The translations under genes were made by a program, and so were the position numbers. From contig NC_085861.1 in assembly GCF_034702125.1 (NCBI RefSeq), positions 51,579,295-51,643,294 on the forward strand: DNA of 64,000 nt, given 5' to 3'. The notes beneath the pieces were generated by a model. That model was not told the origin of the DNA. It was given only the letters and a program-made list of their open reading frames with translations, and searched no databases. This document shows positions 18,030-30,200 of this stretch, in pieces (within the stretch, counting starts at the first letter, position 1; every line of letters begins with the position of its first letter). This DNA is from Engraulis encrasicolus (taxonomy: Eukaryota > Chordata > Actinopteri > Clupeiformes > Engraulidae).

Positions 18030-18165
18030 TTTCACCAATGGAAATGTACCTACCATAATACTACACAATATGACATAACACATGGCCTTTAGTAATACAC
18101 TATGACTTGGACATTACCATTCTTTAGCAGCAAATGTATAATGGACTGATGGGTATATGCTTTTG
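18030..18165. mobile_element. Decayed copy of the GCCCCTTAA MITE family
   Basis: The segment with CCTTTAGTAATACACTATGACTTGGACATTACCAT matches the interior of the elements at 23901-24062 and 45496-45669, but its terminal repeats are not recognisable. Confidence 0.5.
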
Positions 18166-18674
18166 AATGAGTATCACCATATACCGTATATCACCATGCA
18201 CGTACTGTATATGCTATTGAATCCCACCTCTGAGAAATCATTTGGTAGACCTACAGGAGGGTGACCATGGCAGTATGAGGGTATAGTAAGGCCAGGCCAG
18301 GGCCGACCTAATATACGGTAGAAAGGAGCTTTGTAGTCATGACAGCTAGGGTAGTGGTAGGTAGATAGATGTTGTACCACCACCTGCAGGATGACTTACA
18401 CATTGCCTTGTCAACAATCAATCTCTATGCAAGCAGTATATCCACATACAAAGGTGGCAGCATTCAAAATTAAGCCATTCGTTCCAATAGACAAGGTCAA
18501 CACAACGTCTAGGTCTATATGTATGGATGATGATGGTGATTATGGAGACGATGGGGATGGGGTTTATGGCTCTTTGAGGGGATCCGGATCTTTGAGACTC
18601 ATTTGTTTTAAAGAGCTAGTTCGAAAGACTGGCTCCTTTCACTGGAGAAGCTGAGGAGTAGCTTTGTGACTAAA

Positions 18675-18697
18675 ACACACACACGCACACACACACA

Positions 18698-18759
<62 letters not shown>

Positions 18760-18776
18760 CTCTCTCTCTCTCTCTG
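18675..18776. repeat. Compound (CA)(ACGC)(AC)(CT) microsatellite
   Basis: AC units pass into ACGC tetramers, back to AC, then to CT. Confidence 0.95.
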
Positions 18777-18804
18777 CATCCTCTGTAGATTTATTTGATC
18801 TGTA

Positions 18805-19160
18805 CAGGTGGCAGCTGTCTAGCTGCAGAAAAGAAGGCACTACAGAGGGTGGTGAGGACCACAGAAAAGATTATCAGATCACCCCTGCCAGCCATTCAGG
18901 ACCTTTACACTTCACATTGTTCCAAGAGAGCAATGAACATCATCAAATAAAACAGCACACAAACTGTTCTCCCTACTATCGTCAGGAAAGAGCCACTGCA
19001 GCTTTCGGTGTCACACAAGCAGACTGGGAAACAGCTTCTTTCCACAAGCCATCATACTCATCAACACATTGAACAAAATTACATGAAGATTTTAAGGGCA
19101 CTGGAGAACATTCCATTAACATTTCTTTCACCATGCCACTTACACTTTACTCTTTTGCGC
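18805..19160 (+). mobile_element. 3'-terminal fragment of a CR1/L2-like LINE
   Basis: Conceptual translation, with frameshifts, gives KKALQRVVRTTEKII, DLYTSHCSKRAMNI and then NSFFPQAIILINTLN. These are the sort of residues at the C-terminal end of fish CR1/L2/Rex LINE reverse-transcriptase proteins, where a K/NSF-x-P-x-AI-x-L-x-N signature is usual. It is truncated and broken. Confidence 0.6.
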
Positions 19161-19199
19161 CTTGCATATAGCATCACTACCTCACATTACCTGTACGTG

Positions 19200-20960
19200 T
19201 GAGAAGCAACAGCCTGTGGGCCCTCCGAGAGGTGGGATGGAAGATGGGCCCAACAGGACGGACTACACGGTGATGACGGCAATGGCAACGGATTTCGAGA
19301 ATACCAGAGCTCCAGGAAACGAGGAGAAGATCCTCCGAAGGTGTGAATGTGGATGGGAGAAAGTGACCACGTTTAGAGGCGTCCGGATCCACCAGGGGAG
19401 AGCGAAGTGTGGCCAAAAGGGCCAACAGCAACCTTGCACTGCGACAGCAGGTGAGACAATAGGGACCAAAAGCCAGGACAAAAGCCACAGTGCCAATGGA
19501 CCCAACGTTGCTGGAGGCATGAGAGCGACAGAGGAAGAAGTCCCACTGGTGGAGAATGTGCCCTCACGTGAGCATGAAGACCCAGTCCTCACCTCCTCAC
19601 ACCGAACAGAGCCAAACCCAGAGTCCAGTAAACCAGCAAGAAGAAATAAGATTATAAATGGATTATAAAAATAAGATTAAGTGGCCAAAGTCAAGTGAAG
19701 CAGAGGCATGGCGAGCACTGGATGCAGACCTGATCAAGACCCTAGAGGGATCACTGCATGGAGGGGCAGAGACTAAGCTTAGTCTGATTGGGGACATTAT
19801 ATATCAGACGTGCAAGGACAGGTTTGGCGAGGTTGTCCCCAGACAGAGGACCACCCTAAGAGAGAAGGGGAGGAGAGAGAAGGAAATCCTCCAACTTGCA
19901 AAAGCGGCGGCAACTCCGCAAGAACTGGAGAAAGGCAGCCTAGTGGAGAAAGAGGGGCTCAAAGCCTTGTGGGAGGAGGTCAGGAAAAGACTAGCTGGAC
20001 TTTGCAGAGCCGAACGCATTCGGAAGCGCAACAGGTGGAAGGAAAGAGAGTGAGCCAGTTTCTTCAAGGATCCCTTCAAGCATGCCAGACAGCTGCTGGA
20101 AGAGAAGAAGACTGGCAAGCTTGAAACCACCAGGGAGCAGTTGGAGCAGCACGTCAGGGAACAGTACAGCGATTCGCAAAGGAGCGTCCCCCTTGGAGCA
20201 CCAGGATATGTACCCCAGCCTGCACAGCCAACAGCTGAGTTAAACCTCCCACGCTCAGCGAGGTCAGGCAAGTCGTGGAGAAGGCGAGGTCCTCTTCTGC
20301 ACCAGGTCCCAATGGAGTCCCCTACAAGCTCTATAAGAACTGCCCCAAGGTACTAGAGCTGCTATGGTACCTAATGAGAATTGCCTGGAAGAAGCAAATC
20401 ATTCCATCTGAGTGGCAAAGAGCGGTAGCAGTCTTCATCCCCAAGGAAATTAACTCCAAGGACATCAGCCAGTTCCGTAACATCGCCCTACTAAAAGTGG
20501 AAGGGAAAATCTTCTCAGTTCTAGCCAGAAGAATGACCCGCTACCTGCTTGAGAATGGCTATATTGATACCAACTGTCAGAAAGCAGGGGTGCCAGGATT
20601 CCCTGGATGCGTAGAGCATTCCACAATGATCTGGGACCAGATTCAGAAGGAAAAGCGGGAGAAGACTGACCTGCACGTCATCTGGCTTGACCTTGCCAAC
20701 GCGTAGGCCTATGGATCAGTCCCGCACCAACTGATCAACTACGCCATGGACTTCTTTCACATGCCCACCTGTGTCAAGACCCTGGTAGCAGAGTATTTCA
20801 ACAACCTGCAGATGTGCTTCTCTATAAAGGACTTCACTAACACCAAACAGCTCAACTGCCTCACAAACAACTCGCCAGTAAGCATTTTACGCATTCGGCA
20901 CCTTTCACTCAGCACTGTTGCCGCCCCAGCAACCAACACACCCGAGCACAGCTGCTAGGA
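19200..20960 (+). pseudogene. Broken non-LTR retrotransposon (zinc finger plus reverse transcriptase)
   Basis: Three frames make up one damaged element. The first (about 19200-19668) encodes a CxCGW-x-KVTTFRGVRIHQG motif with C and H spacing of a C2H2-like finger. The second (19658-20053) is a charged linker starting near KNKIKWPKS. The third (about 20275-20706) is the N-terminal half of a reverse transcriptase with the blocks VFIPKE, SQFRNIALL and LHVIWLDLANA. Frameshifts lie near 19660 and between 20053 and 20275. A TAG stop interrupts the RT at 20704-20706, after which the same frame continues with AYGSVPHQLINYAMDFF. Homology fades after about 20850, before the YxDD catalytic block, so the element is dead. 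The clade is uncertain; R2/R4-like is possible because of the N-terminal finger. Confidence 0.8.
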
Positions 20961-21031
20961 AGGGGTTAAAGCCAGCAGCCAACGAACACCAAACAGCTCA
21001 ACTGTCTCACAAACAACTCGTTAGTAAGCAT
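20839..21031. repeat. 47-bp direct repeat at the retrotransposon truncation
   Basis: 20839-20885 (starting AACACCAAACAGCTCAACTG) recurs at 20985-21031 with a few substitutions. About 100 bp of unrelated sequence separates the copies, which lie where the RT homology ends. Confidence 0.8.
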
Positions 21032-21173
21032 CTGCTTCAACTGTCAGGTCTTTTTTTTTATCTTATTTGATCCTTTTATTTAGTCTTCTTTAGCCTACTA
21101 CGCTACCCAATAATTGCAAAAAAAAATGAATAATAGGAAATTTCACGTCACAAAAGTCTATGCCTAATGCTAA

Positions 21174-21523
21174 TTAAAGGGGTATGCCACTATTTTGGGG
21201 CTTAATACAGTTAAAATCGTTGGCTGGGGTTTATAAAGGTGGTAAAGTGTCTTATTTTTCATGTGAGCCGTTGTCTTGCTTTAAGACAAGTTAAAAGAGG
21301 GAATATGTCGCTAAGCTAGTGAAAGTCAATGCATCCATGTAGCATTGCTACATGCTACACGGATCCATTGACTTTCACTAGCTTAGCGACATGCTCCCTC
21401 TTTTAACTTGTCTTAAAATAAGACAACGGCTTACATGAAAAATAAGACACTTTACCACCTTTATAAACCCCAGCCAACGATTTTAACTGTATTAAGCCCC
21501 AAAATAGTGGCATACCCCTTTAA
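21174..21523. mobile_element. Near-perfect palindromic MITE, 350 bp
   Basis: The arms run from TTAAAGGGGTATGCCACTAT at the left to its complement ATAGTGGCATACCCCTTTAA at the right. They stay complementary almost to the centre (around 21341-21357, with the local hairpin CATGTAGCATTGCTACATG). An RNA copy would fold into one hairpin of about 165 bp. It has no coding capacity. TTAA at both edges may be the target site. Confidence 0.88.
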
Positions 21524-22979
21524 AATTCTCAAAATGACTTATTCAACAACATTGTCACTTTTACTCGTGGAAAAGGCAGTTCGCAATTCTGTGAACAACA
21601 TGAGTCAATGGCAGTGGCATCTTTCGATTAGGCTAGGCTACCTACATTGCTTTTCAGCTTAAAATTAATTAATTAATTAAAATTGTGCATTTAACTACTT
21701 TCTAGTTGCATTACTTTGTATGACTAACTACTTTGTGTTCGCATCACTCTTCTTTTTTGTGGTATTTTTGTTTTATTTTTTAGGAGGGTGGTCTGTCAGC
21801 CTCAGTTGACAGTAATGTAGGCTAATGCACTGTGTTTGGTTGTTGCACAAATTGTTTTGAGAAATTACTAAATTGGATTAGATGTCTTGGGAAATCGATT
21901 GACAACAGCTGTGTAGCACCCATCACACCCTTTGAAGGTCAGTGGTAGGTTACAGCTGTTGCATTAATGCAGTAATGTGAGGCATTGAAGTGGTATAAAC
22001 TATTGCCTTATGCCATGCTGCTCACACACACAATACATGGTCACCTAATGGGGTAGCAGTCACAGACATAATAGGCCTACAGTAGCCTATCATGTAGGGC
22101 CTAGGCCTACTGTATGACCATGGCCATCCACACAACATCAATCTCTCATTTTTAGCATACCTTGCACTACTACAACAAATGTAGGCTATACATGCACCAT
22201 AGCCTATGTTAAGTTTCACCATTAAGTGAAGCAGTGCAGCACCCGCTGAGTGAATTGAGTGTGATGATAGACCAATCCATATTTCCAATTATTTTGGTAT
22301 TAGCCTACTAAAGTAAAGGCTAACACCGTACATGTTTAATTCAGTGGGCCTAATAAGTCTTTTGTAATGTAGGCCTAAGGGTTTACTTTGAAATGATAGT
22401 AACATGCAGGCTACAGTCTGTGAGTAACTTGCCTAACACTGGTTATTCTGTTATTCTCTAACTTGTCAGCAGATGGCCCCAGACGTCCAGCGGAATCCTC
22501 TTCCGGTCTAACCATCAATTGCATTGGTTATCCATTGCTCTAGTCTAGACTGGTGGTTCGATAAGGATACATCGCATGGAAATGTTGTGAAGCGGCAGGC
22601 GTTTGTAGTAGTAATGTTGTATTAGTGTTTGAGGTCGAAACTTTATGTTCTGATTCTAAAACAATATACAGCTATCTTTTTTTAAGTGCCACATAAGCTA
22701 CAATATCATTTAGCCTACTGGTATAGGTTGATATGTTTTTGTGGTTTGTTTACGTGGGAAGCCATCATCTTTCACCAGCTTAAGATTTGAAATATCTGAG
22801 GCTACGTGGTTAGCCAGCCAGACCTGGCAGAATCGCTGCTACATTGTTCTAAACGCTACTGTTTGGGACATCACCCATTTTTGAACTGTATGTCTACATT
22901 GCTTCATAATTTAGTTAATAACATTAAACGTTATTGTGGCTGAAGGACAGCAATGTCACAGCTATTAGCATAGGCTACA

Positions 22980-23220
22980 GTATCCCAAGCTCAGTGATCT
23001 TGAAAATACGTGCGTGACATGGGCATGTAACGGTGACCTATTTTCCGACTGGTTCGGTCTTGAACTTTCTGCCAGTCCACTTTACGCGTAGAACTAGCCC
23101 TATCCCATGGAACCTATTACTCGAACAGTTGATTACGCTGACACTGGATCAGTATTTTTACACAGCGGTTTAATGCACCTGTGGATGGCACGCTAGTGCT
23201 GAACAAAACTGCCGTGCGTA
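22980..23220 (+). promoter_or_regulatory. Presumed tcaim promoter and 5' leader
   Basis: This is the sequence directly upstream of the first tcaim codon. It is less AT-rich than its surroundings and has several CpGs. An in-frame TGA at 23200-23202 precedes the start codon. I see no TATA box and cannot place the transcription start. Confidence 0.35.
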
Positions 23221-23255
23221 ATGTCGGTGACTTCCATGCTACGTTGCGCCGCAAG
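23221..23255 (+). CDS. tcaim: tcaim exon 1 (start, presequence)
   Basis: Residues 1-11 plus two bases of codon 12. The start is ATG at 23221, the first ATG after an in-frame TGA at 23200; a second in-frame ATG follows at 23236. The donor is CGCAAG|GTAGGC. This exon was placed because it joins exon 2 in frame (AG+G = Arg) and makes a continuous basic presequence. It is too short to stand out as an open frame. Confidence 0.75.
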
Positions 23256-24190
23256 GTAGGCAACGCCTGTGGCCTATGAATAGTTATTCTTTACCGAGTG
23301 GGTCAGGCATTAGTGGATGTTTGTTACGGAGCCCGTCATGTTCATATTCATAAATGCCCTATGTTAGATCCCATTTTTGTGTTCCCCCTGGCAATACATT
23401 ATGATATCCACCTGATTCGTGTCCCTTCCCAAATACCTCCCATGCCAAGCCCAAGATTTTATTGAGCTCCATCCAATAATCAAGTAGGCCTATTAGGGAA
23501 TTCAACAATTTCAGTCAAAAATCAATATCAACATGACTCTTCCTGCTGGGCACCTTAGGCTACCTAAATTTGACAGTTTGGAGCTTGCATGTTTTGTTTC
23601 TCAATTCAGGAGCTTCGATAGTTTTAGTCGATATTAGAAGTGACTCAGACCAGCTCCTCTCCACCTGACAAAGGAGTTGGGCTACAGACCCGAAGTTATT
23701 ACATGGTGGTTACATGTTTAAAGTGAGACATTGACGTGTACCTGCTCTTCACTGTCAGAGCAACGTGTGACCACGACTTTCACAGTTCACATCTTGAAAT
23801 GTGACTCCTGTATTGTGTAGAGAGGGCTGTAGTCTAGAGATAGGGCCTACTGTAACTCCCCCTAGCCTTCCTATCATCACTAGAAACTGATGAAGCTCCC
23901 TAGCCCCTTAATGCGCGCCGTACCTCCAGTGGCACGCTGTAGTCATTGAAATATAGCGTTACAATACTATGACACAACACAGGCCCTTTAGTAATGCACC
24001 ACAACTTGGTCATTACCATACTGGTAACAACAAATGTATAAAGCCACGTCTTAAGGGGTTAATGGAAGGTAGATTATGTCATTTTTCAATACATTTGAAT
24101 TTCTGCTGTCCGTTCACATATGTTATACTTTTCATGTGCTGTTTTACCACCACCACCACCCATTTCTACTCATTATGCCATAATAGCAGT

Positions 24191-24239
<49 letters not shown>

Positions 24240-27200
24240 GATCATCATTTAGGCCTATGGTGCGATATTAGGCTACACTTGATTTTCTCTGTTTTTGACT
24301 CTGTTTTGTATTTGAAGGTTGCAACACAAATGTGCTGCTGCAGTTCTAATGCAGAAGAGACATCTCTCGGGTGCAGAGGCCATTAATGCTTTGCGGCCCT
24401 TCTACTTTGCTGTACATCCAGACTTCTTTGGTCAGCATCCTCGGGAGAGGGTGAGTATAATGGTAGTTGCCTCTATAGGGTCATTTCACGTGAAATCAGA
24501 CGCTTTGGGACCCGACCGATCCGGATTTCAATCATACTTGGTGTGCCTTTTTAGTAGCAAGGTAGCACCCCAGAACTGCATTGGTTTGAATCTGACACTA
24601 ATATTAAGGGAGAAACAGACTAGGAAAGGTTCACATTTTAGGGTAGGACACTATACATTCAGCCTTGAATATATCAGTCAGTGTTAGTCACAAAAAGATG
24701 CCTGTGGTATTGTTTGAAAGCTCTTTTCTAGCTCTACATATTACACAATCAGCTTGGAATACAACAACTCTCAGAATATGAATTATGATAAATTGAAAAA
24801 TTAAAAATTGAATATCTAAAAAAACTATATTTTAAAATGGCCAGTTCCTTGTCCAAACGTAGCCGGCAATGTCATTAGCAACACCTCAAATGCTGGTGTT
24901 CGGTTCTTTATTCATTTCAGAGAGAATTTGACTCACAAATATGGCATCATACAGACCACTTACTAATAATATGGTAATACCATAGTAACATCACATGACA
25001 AAACAAAAACAAAACAAAAATGGTCAGTTTCCATGGTCCCAGGTTTCAGAAACTAAGGCAGATGTCCATTTATACACACCAAATGATGATATGTGAATGT
25101 TTGAACATTCCTTCTCTGTGTACCTGTGTCATCTTCCCTTTACCGTACTTTAAAGAGATAATCAATGGCTACACTCTCATTTTGTACTCTACCAGTGCAT
25201 TTGAAGCAGCAACTGTGTCTTTTGTAGATAATGTATAAAGTACGTCCCGTTGCAGTTACAGGTTCCACTACCAGAAGCACATCCTGATGATCCATGACAA
25301 GTCTATCTGGTCTGAAGGGAAAAGTGAAGGATGGAGATGGTCCATGAGGATGCAGGAAGTTCAGTTTCACCTCTCCAGTGCTCAGCATACATTCCTCAAC
25401 ACATGCTAGCCACCAGTTGCCATCATATACAGCTACAACATACCCTTTGATGCTTGAAAATGTAACACATTCCTTTACTGAGCTCACTCTTTCAACTCCT
25501 TCTCTGAATGCGGAAAATGGCCTAATGTCAATTGACAATGGGCAGAAGCTGTGTAGTTTTTGAGTACCTGGAATAGTTCTTGCCGATTCAAACCTCTTCA
25601 ACAGGTTCTCAGCTTCATGATGGTGCATCTCTCTCAAGAACATCCATTGCCAGTTTGCCACAACAGAGATGTACCATCATGAAGCATGAGAACCTTGTTG
25701 AAAAGGTTGGAATCTGCAAGAACTATTCCAGGTACTCAAAAACTACACAGCTTCTGCCCATTGTCAATGGACACAGTGGAAGTTAGGCCATTTTCAGCAT
25801 TCAGAGAAGGCAGATTTGAAAGAGTGAGCTCAGTAAAGAAATGTGTTACATTTTCAAGCATCAAAGGGTATGTTGTAGCTGTATATGATGGCAACTGGTG
25901 GCTAGCATGTGTTGAGGAATGTATGCTGAGCACTGGAGAGGTGAAACTGAACTTCCTGCATCCTCATGGACCATCTCCATCCTTCACTTTTCCCTTCAGA
26001 CCAGATAGACTTGTCATGGATCATCAGGATGTGCTTCTGGTAGTGGAACCTGTAACTGCAACGGGACGTACTTATACATTATCTACAAAAGACACAGCTG
26101 CTGCTTCAAATGCACTGGTAGAGTACAAAATGAGAGTGTAGCCATTGATTATCTCTTTAAAGTACGGTAAAGGGAAGATGACACAGGTACACAGAGAAGG
26201 AATGTTCAAACATTCACATATCATCATTTGGTGTGTATAAATGGACATCTGCCTTAGTTTCTGAAACCTGGGACCATGGAAACTGACCATTTTTTTTTTG
26301 TTTTTGTTTTGTCATGTGATGCTACTATGGTATTACCATATTATTAGTAAGTGGTCTGTATGATGCCATATTTGTGAGTCAAATTCTCTCTGAAATGAAT
26401 AAAGAACCGAACACCAGCATTTGAGGTGTTGCTAATGACATTGCCGGCTACGTTTGGACAAGGAACTGGCTATTTTAAAATATAGGTTTTTTAGATATTC
26501 AATTTTTAATTTTTCAATTTATCATAATTCATATTCTGAGAGTTGTTGTGTTCCACGCTGATTGTGTAATATGTAGAGCCAGAAAAGAGCTTTCAAACAA
26601 TACCACAGGCATCTTTTTGTGACTAACACTGACTGATATATTCAAGGCTGAATGTATAGTGTCCTACCCTCACATGTGAACCTTTCCTAGTCTGTTTCTC
26701 CCTTAATATTAGTGTCAGATTCAAACCAATGCAGTTGTGGGGTGCTACCATGCTACTAAAAAGGCACACCAAGTATGATTGAAATCCGGGTCGGTCGGGT
26801 CCCAAAGTGTCTGATTTCACATGAAATGACCCTATACGTAAATGTCTTGAAATAGTGCAATATTGTTTACTTGCCATTTTACTTTAGGAAGTAAATGAAA
26901 ACTCATTGAAAAGACTGAACGGCTACTTGGAAAATCTTCAAAAGCCCGGGGCTCGTTCTGTGAAACCAACAAAACTTACTTTTTACGTTCGGGACACCAA
27001 GGCAAAAACAGACATGGAACAAGAGCTCCTACCCTCAGGTACCATTATTCCTCCTTGATGTCCTGATTAATGAGTGTTGACTGGTGAAATAGTGTTAAGG
27101 CTTCAAAATGATGCCCGATTCCTTACAATGAAAACCGGCATCATCAACCAAGCCAGACACAAAAATCACGGAAAAAAGTAGACACAAGAAACCCCATAAC

Positions 27201-30200
27201 TTACACACATTACGAAACACATCATTATTGTTATGTTTATTATTATTGCTATTGTTGATATTATTATTATATTTCCAAGGGTTTCGCACAGTGAGCTTCA
27301 CACTGCAGACAAAGGATGTGCTCAGCACGGTGCTGGATGTCCTGCAGTCTTGCAGTCTGTCCATGGAGCACATGCAGGGTCTGAAGGCCAGCAGCGCCCG
27401 GCGCAGCAGGACCAGCGCTGGCCCAGAGGTCCCCGCGGGAGCAACCCCCTTCTACAGGCCCATCAAGTGGGACAAGAGCTACTACAGCTTCACCGGCTTC
27501 AGAGACCCAGAAGAGGAGCTTCAGCATGCCAAAACAGTTGAACCTAGTCTGAGGTACGCACTGCGTTACTAGAGGACTGACAAAGTAAATTGATTTCATT
27601 GTTCGTCAATGACTGGCTGCTGATGTTAGCAGTACTGTTAGGCTATACATACGCAATACAAAAGTCCCGTTGAGTTCAAACATGTGCACACTATCTCAAA
27701 AGTGTGTCTGTCTGTGCCCTTCAGTCTGTGGCTGAGGACCAACGAGTCGGAAGCCAGTCAGAAGCAGAAGGCGAGTCAGCTGCGCAGAGATGAGCTGGAG
27801 AGGCTCAAGACCGAACTGTGCGAGAAACTCTGCCTCACAGACATCAGGTGACAAAACCATTCGCTACAGTACAAGCCAAAGAGCGTAGAGTGTTTCTGAA
27901 GTTTTTTTTAAAAATAAACGGCCCCTGGACCTCATCATAACCCTCCCAATGCCTCCTTCAACTCATCATAAGCCTGCCAACACCCACCTTAGTATTAATA
28001 AATAAAATGCAATAATGCTCCCCCCAATGGCAACTAAGCACCATCTCCTCTCAGCTGTGTCCTTTTCAACACCCCCCCCAGAGCTCCCCGACGCCCCTTG
28101 GGGGGCTGTAGAGCCCCTGTTGAGAAAGATAGTCAGAAGCAGGAGTCTTTTAGGTTCTCATTAGTGAGTGTGATGTGTGTTTTCTGTTCTGCAGGTGGCA
28201 GCGTACCTGGGGAATGGCCCACCGCTGCAGCCAGCTCCAGAGTCTGAGCCGCCTCGCCCTGCAGAGTCCAGAGGCTCTCCACAACCTCAGGGGTGAGCTA
28301 ACATGCAACAAGGCAAACATGACTAGTAACCGCAGAAATACACCAGCGGCGATGCGATTCATTCAAGCGACAAAGTGTAGCAGCAAGCGATACAAGCGAT
28401 TGAGGAGACAAGAGTATGTCCGTACAGGCAGATGTATGTCAATACAGTCATTGGCTGTCGCGGCTTGTCGCCGAACCGGGTCATAGAAAGTTGAAAAGAT
28501 TTCAACTTCAAATTGTCGCGCTCGTCGCGCAAATCGCTCTAGTCTCCAGAATCGCCTTTGTCTCTCGACTCAATACAAAGTCAATTACTTCCGTCGCTCG
28601 ACTCGCTCAGATCGCCGCTGGTGTATTTCTGCGGTAATGCTTGCCTGATTATCATCAATTTTCAAATCTTGTACCAAGATGAGCAAGGTGACCAAGAAGA
28701 TAATGAATATCATTTCCCAAATGGCCTGGTTAACCCGCCTCCCTCGGTTTGCTACTGGTCGAGGCCAGAAAAGGCTGTGCCAAAGTTTAAACCAAACATT
28801 TTCTTTGTCCCAAGACAACATCTCCGCTTAAACCACGTCACTGCCTTGAACACGCCTCTACCCAGGGCCGTTGAAACTGCTCAAAGTTGATTGCTTCCCA
28901 AGAAAATTGGGTGGAGCTCCCGATTTGTCTTGCTCCTGGCCTGACTAGAGGCAAGGTGTCGTGTCACTAGGAGGGCGTGTCCTGGCTAGCCTAATGCACC
29001 ATTCTATACATGCGGCCACTGTCAAGTCAAGTCTACTTTATTGTCAGTTTCTTCATACTGAATGCACAGGTCAGACAAGCAAATTTAAATTGTGTTTCCC
29101 TCCATCCCATACAAAAGACATGGACATACAGTACACAGGACTGACATTTAACAAGACACACATTAAAGTGCAAGAAGGGTCAATGTAACTAGTAAGAAGT
29201 ACTGTAAGTTTGCATCTTGAGGGGAGCTAGATTAAAATTCAGCCTGGGACATTCCTCAAGCCTACCCCATATCTCCCACTGACTTATGACAAGCCAATCG
29301 ATCATCAAGTATTGATGTTGCACACCATCATACTTATTAACCTACTTATTGTCCCATTTAGCAACATGCATTGAGACAAAATATATGCATGGCATTACCA
29401 AGTCATATAACAAATGTAAAGGATGGATTTATGAATGACGATGAAATGAAAGTCAAACCCCCCCCCTCCGGTGGGTCAGGTGAAATGGTGTATGGTAGCT
29501 AAACACAAACTGAATGGACCACAAGGACATTTGACAGAAAGTCAGTTTCTATTCACCATTCGGTTAGTATTTTCTCTGAGGCTCTGTTAATCTCAGATCA
29601 AGACTGTACATTGATGATTTACATTGAACTTGCACAGCGCATTTTTGAAAGAGTGTATCTGTGCTTGTGAATGAAAGAAACACTGTACCAAAGAAGGTAG
29701 ATCTAACAAGAAGCGTCATTTTGTTTCTTTTCCGGTATCCACTTTATGTCGGGTGAACGCCTCTTTAGGAGACCTTCGGTTAGGAGACCTTCGGAGTCCT
29801 GAGGTTGAGAATAAAAGTCCCCTTAGTGCTGTAGATGGCAGTAGCGCACGTCTTGTGCAAACACCTCAAAAAGAGAAGAAGAAGGAGGGGACAACGCCCA
29901 CTTAGGAGACCCAACTTGAGCACACGCTTTTGCATTGAGTGGGCGTGTTTTGCGTTATCTTGCTCTTATCCAGTATTTTTGACTGTACTATGTGCGCATG
30001 TGAAAAGTTTCTGTCTCTAAAAGATGAGGCCTAGGCCAGCGATTCCCAACCAGGGGGGCAGTTTCCCCTCTCTGATTGGTCTTTTTCACTGTTGTTCCAA
30101 CCAGGCCACACAATACTGTACAGTGACCAGTCAGGGATGAACGCCTCAGGACACGTGATGTTGGGAACCACTGACGTCCACCACCACTGGACTAAGGTAA

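Larger units (their letters stand above)
24476..26834. mobile_element. Giant palindromic transposon filling tcaim intron 2
   Basis: The left arm (24476 to about 25632) and right arm (about 25665 to 26834) are inverted copies of each other with few differences, around a loop of about 32 nt. The outer ends are TAGGGTCATTTCA and TGAAATGACCCTA, each flanked by TA, as for a DNA transposon with a TA target duplication. Each arm encodes the same protein fragment reading outward from the centre. Only 25 bp and 53 bp of the intron are left outside the element. Confidence 0.92.
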